From: Lachnospiraceae bacterium | GTDB taxonomy: Bacteria > Bacillota > Clostridia > Lachnospirales > Lachnospiraceae | Length of the DNA stretch: 20,342 nt | NCBI GenBank assembly: GCA_017613225.1 | Contig: JAGAEH010000147.1 | Location: 1-20,342 of the forward strand | Direction of reading: 5' to 3' | Position numbers and translations under genes: made by a program | Notes under the pieces: model-generated | Database searches by the model: none | Told to the model about the DNA's origin: nothing | What the model saw: only the letters and a program-made list of their open reading frames with translations | Shown here: piece after piece, positions 14,029 through 20,342 of the stretch | Position numbering within the stretch: the first letter of the stretch is position 1 | Layout: the number at the start of each line of letters is the position of its first letter

Positions 14029-15091
14029 GGCCGGCTCCTTTCAGATAGTCCTCCGTAGCCCGGAGGAAGCCCGCCATCTGCTCCTCGTCGCCGATGGTCA
14101 CCCGCACGTAGTTTCTGATCCGTTCATTGCCATAGACCCGCACCAGCACGCCCCGTTCTTTCATGCCCAGGTAGTAGTCTTTCCCGTCTCCCACCGGCGG
14201 CCTGACGAACAGGAAGTTGGCCGAGGAGCGGGTCATCTCAAACCCGAGCTTCTTCAGCGCCTCCTCCGTCATGGCCCGGTTTTTCTGTATCTTTCTGCCG
14301 TTTTCCCGGTCGTATTCCGCGTTTTTCAGCGCCGCGATGCCGGCAGCCAGGGTCATCCGGTTCACGTTATAGGGGTTGGTGGAATAGCGGATCGTCTCCA
14401 GATCCCGGATCACATCGGGGCTGCCGAAGGCAAAGCCCAGCCTCGCCCCCGCCAGGGACCGGTACTTGGAAAAGGTCTGCACCACCAGAAGATTGTCGTA
14501 TTTTTTGAGCAGCGGCAGGCAGCTCTCCGCGCCGAAATCCACGTAGGCCTCGTCCACCAGCACCAGCCGTTCGGGATCCGCGGCCAGGATCCCCTCGATT
14601 TCCTCCGCGGGCAGCGCGATCCCGGTAGGGGAGTTGGGATTGGCGATCACCGCCATCCCCTTCTGCGCCAGGAAAGCCTCCACGTCCACCGTAAAGTCCG
14701 GCAAAAGCGGCAGGACCACCGCCGGGATCCGATGCAGGTCCGCGAAGACCTGGTAGAATCCGTAGCTGATATCCGGGAAGACCGCCGGCCGCCCGGCGTC
14801 GCAGAAAGCCATGAAGGCGAAGTTCAGGATGTCGTCCGACCCGTTGGACAGGAAGATCTGCTCCTCCGGCACGCCGTACTGCTCCGTAAGCAGCCGCTTC
14901 AGTCTTCCGCCGTCCGGATCCGGATACAGGTGCAGTTTTTCCGCCTCCGCCGCGGCCGCCTCCTTCACCGCTTCACAGGGCGGAAAAGGGGATTCGTTGG
15001 TATTCAGTTTGATGTACCTTCTGTCCTGGGGCTGCTCGCCGGGCGTATAGGCCTGCAGCGAGGCCAGATCTTTTCTCATGAACCGGCTCAT
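14015..15091 (-). CDS. hisC: Histidinol-phosphate aminotransferase
   Basis: A 358-residue fold-type I, PLP-dependent aminotransferase that transfers the amino group from glutamate to imidazole acetol phosphate. The PLP lysine is Lys209 in FSKYRSLAGARLG. Asn-Pro-Asn-Ser-Pro-Thr-Gly (151-157), Asp180 and Tyr183 in VDEAYVDF, and substrate-binding LNTNESP (29-35) match the HisC family. The ATG overlaps the hisD stop as ATGA. Its ribosome binding site, GGAGGTGATCC, is formed by the last codons of hisD and is an unusually long match to the 3' end of 16S rRNA. Confidence 0.96.
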   Translation of the reverse strand: MSRFMRKDLASLQAYTPGEQPQDRRYIKLNTNESPFPPCEAVKEAAAAEAEKLHLYPDPDGGRLKRLLTEQYGVPEEQIFLSNGSDDILNFAFMAFCDAGRPAVFPDISYGFYQVFADLHRIPAVVLPLLPDFTVDVEAFLAQKGMAVIANPNSPTGIALPAEEIEGILAADPERLVLVDEAYVDFGAESCLPLLKKYDNLLVVQTFSKYRSLAGARLGFAFGSPDVIRDLETIRYSTNPYNVNRMTLAAGIAALKNAEYDRENGRKIQKNRAMTEEALKKLGFEMTRSSANFLFVRPPVGDGKDYYLGMKERGVLVRVYGNERIRNYVRVTIGDEEQMAGFLRATEDYLKGAGHERG

Positions 15092-16374
15092 TGGATCACC
15101 TCCCGATCAAAGCGGACCAGCGCGCTCCTGGCGTGGGCTTCCAGCCCCTCGCGGCGCGCGAAGGCCGCGATATCCGGCGCCTCCTCTTTCAGCGCCTTCT
15201 CCGTATAATAGATGTACTGTGTCTTTCTGATAAAATCGTCCACCGACAGCGCGCTGGAAAAGCGGGCCGTCCCGCCGGTGGGCAGGGTGTGGTTGGGCCC
15301 CGCGTAATAATCTCCCAGGGCCTCCGGGCAGTACCGTCCCAGAAAGACGCTGCCCGCGCTGCGGATCTTTTCAAACAGGACACAGGGCTCCTTCACACAG
15401 AGCTCCACGTGCTCCGGCGCCAGCCGGTCCGCGATCCGCGCGGCCTGCAGCAGATCCTCCGTGAGGATGATCTTCCCGTTGTTGTCCACCGACGCCCTGG
15501 CGATCTCCTTCCGGGGCAGCAGGGGGATCTGACGCTCCAGCTCCGCCTGCACCGCAGCGGCGAGACTTTCGCTGTCCGTCACCAGCACCGCGCTGGCGTT
15601 TTTATCATGTTCCGCCTGGGACAGCAGGTCTGCCGAGACTTCCGTGGGATCCGCCTCCCCGTCCGCAATGATCAGGATCTCGCTGGGGCCGGCGATCATG
15701 TCGATGGCCACCCTGCCGAACACCTGCCGCTTGGCCTCCGCCACATAGACATTGCCCGGCCCGGTGATCTTGTCCGCCGCGGGGATGGTCTCCGTCCCGA
15801 AGGCCAGGGCCGCGATGGCCTGGGCGCCGCCGCACCGGAAGATCCGGTCTGCCCCTGCCACCGAAGCCGCCGCCAGGATCGCGGGATGGATCTCCCCGCC
15901 GCAGGTGGGGGGCGAGACCAGCACCACCTCTTCGCAGCCGGCGATCTTCGCCGGGATCACATTCATCAGCACCGTGGAAGGATAGGCCGCCGTGCCGCCG
16001 GGCACGTAGAGCCCCGCCCTCCGCAGGGGCAGGATCCGCTCTCCCAGAATGACGCCGTCCGGTCGCCGGATCTCGAAACCTTCCCGCCGCTGCATGGCAT
16101 GATAGGCCCGGATGTTCCCCGCAGCCCGCTCCAGCAGCTGCAGGAAGTCCTCTCCGACTGCTTCCCGGGCCTTTTCGATGGCTGCCGCGTCCGCTTCCAA
16201 CTGTTCCGGCGCCGCGCCGTCAAAGCACCTGCCATACTCCAGCACGGCCGCATCGCCTCTCTGCTCCACCGCCGCCAGGATCTCCTTTACCGCGGCGCTC
16301 ACGTCCGCAGTCTCCGCCTGCCTGGCGAAGATCTGCCGGTCCGGATCATCACCGTATCGATACAGCCGGATCAT
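15088..16374 (-). CDS. hisD: Histidinol dehydrogenase
   Basis: A 428-residue NAD-dependent enzyme that oxidises L-histidinol in two steps to L-histidine. Zinc ligands correspond to Gln253 and His256 (SQAEHD), Asp355 (ALGDYYAG) and His414 (LEAHARS). Catalytic Glu321-His322 (PEHVEL) and the GPGNVYV and AGPSEI motifs are present. I choose the start MIRLYRYG because it overlaps the hisG stop as ATGA and has GGGAGG upstream; an in-frame ATG seven codons earlier is less well placed. Confidence 0.97.
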   Translation of the reverse strand: MIRLYRYGDDPDRQIFARQAETADVSAAVKEILAAVEQRGDAAVLEYGRCFDGAAPEQLEADAAAIEKAREAVGEDFLQLLERAAGNIRAYHAMQRREGFEIRRPDGVILGERILPLRRAGLYVPGGTAAYPSTVLMNVIPAKIAGCEEVVLVSPPTCGGEIHPAILAAASVAGADRIFRCGGAQAIAALAFGTETIPAADKITGPGNVYVAEAKRQVFGRVAIDMIAGPSEILIIADGEADPTEVSADLLSQAEHDKNASAVLVTDSESLAAAVQAELERQIPLLPRKEIARASVDNNGKIILTEDLLQAARIADRLAPEHVELCVKEPCVLFEKIRSAGSVFLGRYCPEALGDYYAGPNHTLPTGGTARFSSALSVDDFIRKTQYIYYTEKALKEEAPDIAAFARREGLEAHARSALVRFDREVIQ

Positions 16375-17018
16375 CCTGCCTCCCTTCTGCCGCATGCGGC
16401 TGCCACGGCGTTTCCCAGGGCCGTGACCCGCTCATAGGCGAATTTATAACTGACCTTGTTGGCGATCAGCCTGGCGCTGACCGGCATGATGGTCTCCAGT
16501 GGCACCAGCCCGTTTTCCTTCAGTGTCTTTCCCGTCTCCACGATGTCTACGATCACGTCGGAAAGCCCCAGGATCGGGGCCAGCTCGATGGACCCGCTCA
16601 GACGGATCACGTCAATGTCTCTCCCCTGTTTCGCGAAGTAGGCCCTGGCCGTCCGGGGGAACTTGGTCGCCACCCTCAGAGGGCGGTCCTGCCGGTCCGT
16701 CCAGTCCGCCGGCCCCGCCGCGCACATGGCGCAGAGACCTATCCCCAGATCCGCCAGTTCATAGACCTCCGGCTCACATTCCGTCAGGATATCGCTGCCC
16801 ACGATGCCCAGATCCGCGGCGCCCCGCTCCACGTAGATCGCCGTGTCCGCCGGCTTTACCCAGAAACAGCGCACCCGGTTTTCCGGGTTTTCCAGGACCA
16901 GTTTTCTCCCGTTGTCACGGAGTTTCGGACAGCCGAAGCCCGCCTGTTCCAGGATCCGGGCCGCTTCCTCTCCCAGTCTGCCCTTGGGCAGGGCGATGTT
17001 CAGCCACTGCTCACTCAT
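16371..17018 (-). CDS. hisG: ATP phosphoribosyltransferase, short form catalytic subunit
   Basis: A 215-residue enzyme that starts histidine synthesis by joining PRPP and ATP. It is the short form (HisGs), which lacks the C-terminal regulatory ACT-like domain and needs HisZ. ALPKGRL (9-15), LGIVGSDIL (70-78) and the family signature DVIVDIVETGKTLKENGL (154-171) are visible. It overlaps hisZ by eight bases, consistent with co-translation of the two subunits of the complex. AGAGGTG lies about eight bases ahead of the start. Confidence 0.96.
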   Translation of the reverse strand: MSEQWLNIALPKGRLGEEAARILEQAGFGCPKLRDNGRKLVLENPENRVRCFWVKPADTAIYVERGAADLGIVGSDILTECEPEVYELADLGIGLCAMCAAGPADWTDRQDRPLRVATKFPRTARAYFAKQGRDIDVIRLSGSIELAPILGLSDVIVDIVETGKTLKENGLVPLETIMPVSARLIANKVSYKFAYERVTALGNAVAAACGRREAG

Positions 17019-18105
17019 CTTTTTGCACCTCTTCTCCCAGAAGGACTTTTTTTCGAAAACGAAGCCCTTCCCCGTCTTTCTGCGCGCGGACGGAAAAGCC
17101 CTGCCCGCGAAGCGCCTCGATGGCGCGGATCACTGCCTCGGGGCTGTCGCCGTCCCCGTACTGCAGCAGCACGTCCGCGTCGTATTTGTCCTGTTCCCTG
17201 CGGTATTCGTTCAGAAGGTCCAGATAGACCGCGAAACCGATGGCCTTTCCCTCTTTTCCCATCGCGGTCAGCAGGTTGTCGTACCTGCCGCCGTAGAGGA
17301 TCGGAGCGGGGAGGCCCTGGATCATTCCCCGGAAGATCAGGCCGTTGTAGTAGTGAAGATCGTCCATGATGGACAGATCGATCCGGAGGGCCGCCTCCGG
17401 CAAAAAGCAGACCGTCCCTTTTACGATCCGCTCCAGATCCGCGCAGGCCTCTTCCATCTCCCGGTTGCGGACCATCTGCCGCATGCGCTCCAGCATCGGC
17501 CGGGGTCCTCCGTAGGCCTGGGCCGTCCACAGCAGGTCCTGCTGCAGCTTTTCCGGCGCGCCGTTTTCCTGGCAGATGCTGCGGATCAGACTCGTATTCT
17601 TCTGGCGGACGGCCTCCAGCAGGAGTTTCCCCTGTTCTCCCTTCGCGGCCTCCGCTGCCAGAGCGGGCACAAAGCCCAGGTGGGAAAGATCCATCAGATA
17701 CCCGTCCGAGATCATGGCCAGACTTCTGCAGGCCAGCATCAGCACCTCGCTCTGCATCACGTCGTCCACGTCCCCCAGGCACTCCAGCCCCGTCTGGGGG
17801 ATCTGGCGGAACCCGTTCTCGTCCGGGCGGTAGATATTTTCAGTATAAGAGACTTTCCAGAGGGGGATCCCCGTGTAGTTCCGGACGATGGACAGCGTCA
17901 CGTCCGGCCGCATGGCCTTTAAACTGCCGTCGACGTCCGTAAACGTCAGGATCCTGTCGCTTCTTAAGAAATTCCGGTTCCGCGCATAGAGTTCGTAGTC
18001 TTCAAACCGGTTCACGCGATATTCAGCGTATCCGTACGATCGAAAAAGCCCCCTCAGCGCGGACAGCGAAAATGTTTCCTTATTCTCCCTCTGTTCCTTT
18101 GTCAT
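17011..18105 (-). CDS. hisZ: ATP phosphoribosyltransferase regulatory subunit HisZ
   Basis: A 364-residue paralogue of the histidyl-tRNA synthetase catalytic core. In this family it does not charge tRNA but activates HisGs and mediates feedback by histidine. MRPDVTLSIVR (65-75) matches the HisRS motif 2 area, and LYGGRYDNL near the C-terminal part is typical. The N-terminus is short: it begins at the FRSYGY helix and lacks the usual TPEGxRD segment of many HisZ proteins. The start is therefore less certain, and the site upstream is weak. The gene overlaps yerC by 26 bases and hisG by 8. Confidence 0.9.
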   Translation of the reverse strand: MTKEQRENKETFSLSALRGLFRSYGYAEYRVNRFEDYELYARNRNFLRSDRILTFTDVDGSLKAMRPDVTLSIVRNYTGIPLWKVSYTENIYRPDENGFRQIPQTGLECLGDVDDVMQSEVLMLACRSLAMISDGYLMDLSHLGFVPALAAEAAKGEQGKLLLEAVRQKNTSLIRSICQENGAPEKLQQDLLWTAQAYGGPRPMLERMRQMVRNREMEEACADLERIVKGTVCFLPEAALRIDLSIMDDLHYYNGLIFRGMIQGLPAPILYGGRYDNLLTAMGKEGKAIGFAVYLDLLNEYRREQDKYDADVLLQYGDGDSPEAVIRAIEALRGQGFSVRAQKDGEGLRFRKKVLLGEEVQKDE

Positions 18106-18403
18106 TGTCTGGTACGATCCTGTCCAGGATCAGCCGGTAGCCTCCCGCACCGTAGTTCAGACAGCGATTGACCCGGGAAATGGTGGCGCTGGACACGGAG
18201 ACCTTCTCCATGACCGCCTGATAGGCCTTTCCCTCCCGCAGAAGCTTCGCTACATACAGCCGCTGCGTCATGTCCTGGATCTCGCGGATCGTCATCAGAT
18301 CCTCCAGAAAACTCATGCATTCCTCTTTGTTCTGTATTGCCGCAAACGCTTCACACAGCAGGTCGATCTGCTCCTCGTCGAACTTTCGATGGTCGCTTTC
18401 CAT
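18080..18403 (-). CDS. yerC: YerC/YecD-family TrpR-like regulator, probable his repressor
   Basis: A 107-residue all-helical protein of the TrpR-like YerC/YecD family. Helix-turn-helix residues are visible: AYQAVMEKVSV (60-70) followed by the recognition helix SSATISRVNR (71-80), then CLNYGAGGYRLIL, a family hallmark. The ATG has AAAGGAG five bases upstream. It is the first gene of the his unit and overlaps hisZ by 26 bases. Its own promoter carries nested inverted repeats. In Bacillota this family often neighbours his genes and has been proposed to regulate them. Repression with histidine as co-effector, in the way TrpR uses tryptophan, is my inference and is not shown by the sequence. Confidence 0.88.
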   Translation of the reverse strand: MESDHRKFDEEQIDLLCEAFAAIQNKEECMSFLEDLMTIREIQDMTQRLYVAKLLREGKAYQAVMEKVSVSSATISRVNRCLNYGAGGYRLILDRIVPDNDKGTEGE

Positions 18404-18408
18404 GGCGT

Positions 18409-18415
18409 CTCCTTT
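18409..18415 (-). promoter_or_regulatory. Ribosome binding site of yerC
   Basis: AAAGGAG on the minus strand, five bases before the ATG at 18403. It supports that start and sits in a leader of only about 46 bases, too short for a T-box or other large riboswitch. Confidence 0.8.
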
Positions 18416-18449
18416 GGTTTATTCATGAGGCCCTGTTTTCTGCCCATGA

Positions 18450-18476
18450 TTTAGCACTTTATCACGCTAAAGTGAT
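18450..18476. promoter_or_regulatory. Nested inverted repeats, candidate his operator
   Basis: Three overlapping dyads are visible. CACTTTA (18455-18461) and TAAAGTG (18468-18474) are the strongest, with perfect 7-bp arms 6 bases apart. TTTAGC (18450-18455) pairs with GCTAAA (18466-18471). ATCAC (18461-18465) pairs with GTGAT (18472-18476). Their centres are 4 bases apart (18460.5, 18464.5, 18468.5). They overlap the -10 box and spacer of the his promoter, so a bound protein would block RNA polymerase. The adjacent TrpR-like protein is the natural candidate. Confidence 0.65.
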
Positions 18477-18484
18477 GATGTCAA
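18456..18484 (-). promoter_or_regulatory. Promoter of the yerC-his-radA unit
   Basis: On the minus strand the -35 box TTGACA (18479-18484) is perfect, the spacer is 17 bases, and the -10 box is TAAAGT (18456-18461, four of six consensus bases). The predicted transcript start is near 18449, about 46 bases ahead of yerC. The -10 box and spacer are covered by inverted repeats. Confidence 0.8.
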
Positions 18485-18583
18485 CACTTTTTGCAAATTC
18501 GTCTGCCCGGTAAAATCAAGTGGCAGTCCCTCCTCTTTTGTGATAGGATGATATGGACTATGAGTATGAAAGGATCGTGACTT

Positions 18584-19495
18584 ATGGACAAACCTTGTCT
18601 TGTGGTGATGGCTGCCGGCATGGGCAGCCGCTACGGTGGCCTGAAGCAGATGGATCCGGTGGATCCCCAGGGCCACATCATCATGGATTTTTCGGTATAC
18701 GACGCCCACCAGGCCGGCTTCGAGACCGTCGTGTTCATCATCAAGCACGAATTCGAGCAGGCCTTCATTGACACGGTGGGTGCACGGGTCAGCCGCTACA
18801 TGAACGTGAAGTACGCCTTCCAGGACGTGAACGATATTCCCAAAGGCTTTGCTGTCCCCGAAGGCCGCGTCAAGCCCTGGGGCACCGCCCACGCGCTGCT
18901 CTCCGCCCGGGGACAGATCAATGGTCCTTTCGCGGTGATCAACGCGGACGACTACTACGGCAAGCAGGCCTTCAGGGATCAGTACCGCTTCCTGTCGGCG
19001 CTGACGGAGGACAGCCGCTATGAATACGCCATGTCCGGCTATCATCTGATCAACACCCTGACGGACAACGGCTATGTGTCCCGCGGCGTATGCACCACCG
19101 ACGCGGAAGGCCATCTGACGGACATCGTGGAGCGCACCCACATCGAAAAGAAGGACGGCCACCCCGCCTTTACGCTGGACGGCGTCACCTGGCAGGAGCT
19201 GCCGGACGATACGCCCGTATCCATGAATCTGTGGGGCTTCTCCCGCGATTACCTGGAGGAGGCCGAGGCCCGCTTCCCCGCCTTCCTAGAAAAGGCTCTG
19301 GCGGAGAACCCCCTGAAGGCGGAGTTCTATCTGCCCGCGGTGATGGACATGCTGCTGAACGAGCGGGACGCGAAGATCCGCGTGATCCCCACCCCCGACG
19401 TGTGGTACGGCGTCACCTACGCGGCGGACAAGCCCGTGGTCTGCGAGGCCATCGCGCGGATGAAAGCCGCCGGCCTGTACCCGGAAGAGTTCTGA
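18584..19495 (+). CDS. Nucleotidyltransferase (sugar-phosphate NTP transferase-like)
   Basis: A 303-residue protein with the N-terminal nucleotide-binding signature of NTP transferases, MAAGMGSRYGGLKQ (9-22). VINADDYYG (about 118-126) supplies the metal-binding aspartates of the fold. Members of this fold transfer a nucleotide to a sugar phosphate or phosphocholine; the substrate here cannot be read from the sequence. The length fits a single-domain enzyme with no C-terminal hexapeptide repeat. The start has AAAGGA upstream. It is divergent from the his unit. TAAAAT at 18511-18516 could be a -10 box, but I see no matching -35. Confidence 0.85.
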   Translation: MDKPCLVVMAAGMGSRYGGLKQMDPVDPQGHIIMDFSVYDAHQAGFETVVFIIKHEFEQAFIDTVGARVSRYMNVKYAFQDVNDIPKGFAVPEGRVKPWGTAHALLSARGQINGPFAVINADDYYGKQAFRDQYRFLSALTEDSRYEYAMSGYHLINTLTDNGYVSRGVCTTDAEGHLTDIVERTHIEKKDGHPAFTLDGVTWQELPDDTPVSMNLWGFSRDYLEEAEARFPAFLEKALAENPLKAEFYLPAVMDMLLNERDAKIRVIPTPDVWYGVTYAADKPVVCEAIARMKAAGLYPEEF

Positions 19496-19600
19496 CAAGA
19501 GACACGGGGCTGCGGAAGGTTCAGCGAACGCGGACTGCGCCTGCGGCACGCGCCCGGCAAATTCGAATAACAAGAGACAATTATACGGAGGACATCCCCT
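19496..19600 (+). other. Short intergenic spacer between the nucleotidyltransferase and ABC-F genes
   Basis: 105 bases, GC-rich in the first 60. The 10-base direct repeat ACAAGAGACA occurs at 19495-19504 and 19570-19579. GGAGGA lies eight bases ahead of the ABC-F start. I see no terminator with a T-run, so the two genes may be cotranscribed. Confidence 0.5.
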
Positions 19601-20342
19601 ATGATACAAGCCATCAACGTCAGCCTGCGCTTCGGCAAAAAGGCTCTGTTTGAAGATGTGAACGTCACCTTCTCCCCCGGCAACTGCTACGGCATCATCG
19701 GTGCCAACGGCGCCGGCAAATCCACCTTCCTGCGGATCCTGTCCGGCGAACTGGAGCCCACCAAGGGCGAGGTGGTCACCACCCCCGGCGAGCGCATCTC
19801 CTTCTTGAAGCAGGACCACTTCCAGTACGACGAATACACCGTACTGGACACGGTGATGCTGGGCAACCCCCGCCTGCTGGAGATCATGCACGAAAAGGAC
19901 GCCCTGTACGCCAAGGAGGATTTTTCCGACGAGGACGGCATCCGCGCCAGCGAACTGGAGGCTGAATTCGCCAACATGAACGGCTGGGAGGCCGAGTCCG
20001 ACGCCGCCACCCTGCTGAACGGCCTTGGCGTGGAGACGGAACATCATTATAAACTGATGAAAGAACTGGACGGCGCCCTGAAGGTGAAGGTGCTGCTGGC
20101 CCAGGCCCTGTTCGGCAACCCGGACATCCTGCTGCTGGACGAGCCCACCAACTTCCTGGACCTGGCCGCCATCGCCTGGCTGGACGAGTTCCTGATCAAT
20201 TTCGAAAACACCGTGATCGTGGTCTCCCACGACCGCTACTTCCTGAACAAGGTCTGCACCCAGATCGCCGACATCGACTATGGTAAGATCCAGCTGTACG
20301 CCGGCAACTACGACTTCTGGTACGAGTCCAGCCAGCTGATGA
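19601..20342 (+). CDS. ABC-F family ATPase, YkpA/YbiT-like (C-terminus beyond window)
   Basis: 247 codons are visible of a protein that is normally about 500-540 residues, so only the first ATPase domain and the start of the linker are here. Walker A GANGAGKST (34-42), Walker B with ILLLDEPTN (176-184) and the switch histidine in VVSHDRYF (His210) are present. There is no transmembrane segment, as expected for ABC-F proteins, which act on ribosomes. In place of the LSGGQ signature the protein has KELDGALKVKV (154-164), a form I associate with the YkpA/YbiT branch. The next motif reads DEPTNFLD, where DEPTNHLD is usual. Cellular role is uncertain: translation factor or antibiotic protection are the known options for ABC-F. 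Confidence 0.9.
   Translation, partial: MIQAINVSLRFGKKALFEDVNVTFSPGNCYGIIGANGAGKSTFLRILSGELEPTKGEVVTTPGERISFLKQDHFQYDEYTVLDTVMLGNPRLLEIMHEKDALYAKEDFSDEDGIRASELEAEFANMNGWEAESDAATLLNGLGVETEHHYKLMKELDGALKVKVLLAQALFGNPDILLLDEPTNFLDLAAIAWLDEFLINFENTVIVVSHDRYFLNKVCTQIADIDYGKIQLYAGNYDFWYESSQLM

Noticed and set aside
18404..18583. T-box or riboswitch leader for the his unit
   Set aside because: The promoter lies so close to yerC that the leader is only about 46 bases, and no specifier stem or terminator/antiterminator pair is visible.
19496..19600. Intrinsic terminator after the nucleotidyltransferase gene
   Set aside because: Short GC-rich complementary segments exist, but no stable stem followed by a T-run was found.
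19286..20230. A 314-codon open frame on the minus strand
   Set aside because: It is the antisense shadow of the nucleotidyltransferase and ABC-F genes, both of which have family motifs on the plus strand.

Overview
The window looks like chromosomal DNA from a GC-rich member of the Clostridia (Bacillota), perhaps Lachnospiraceae or a relative. The reasons are the short-form HisG paired with HisZ, a PHP-type histidinol phosphatase, a YerC-type TrpR-like regulator, strong GGAGG ribosome binding sites, and secreted leucine-rich-repeat (LRR)/Ig-like proteins of a style common in gut and rumen Clostridia. The genus is inference only.

Positions 1-8227 (all minus strand) hold six tandem paralogous genes for secreted proteins. 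They are called here F, E, D, C, B and A in transcription order; A runs off the window. Each has a signal peptide, an N-terminal NFPD..FR segment with an EF-hand-like loop, 2 to 8 LRRs, an acidic Tyr/Asp-rich linker, and two or three C-terminal Ig-like domains, with no cell-wall sorting signal. The paralogues fall into pairs (A/F, B/C, D/E). Some segments are about 93-96% identical at DNA level while neighbouring segments have diverged. A promoter lies ahead of E, a terminator follows F, and a related hairpin precedes F, D and C.

Positions 8370-18403 (minus strand) form one long transcription unit. It begins with the TrpR-like regulator yerC, then hisZ, hisG, hisD, hisC, hisB, hisH, hisA, hisF, hisIE and the histidinol-phosphatase gene hisK, and ends with the DNA-repair gene radA and an intrinsic terminator. 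Most neighbours overlap by 4 to 26 bases. Together the his genes cover every step from PRPP and ATP to histidine. The promoter ahead of yerC (TTGACA-N17-TAAAGT) is overlapped by nested inverted repeats, a good candidate operator for the TrpR-like protein.

Positions 18584-20342 (plus strand, divergent) carry a sugar-nucleotidyltransferase-like gene and the start of an ABC-F ATPase gene. The LRR cluster is visibly lower in GC than the his region: 47% and 65% in one 60-base sample of each, counted by hand.
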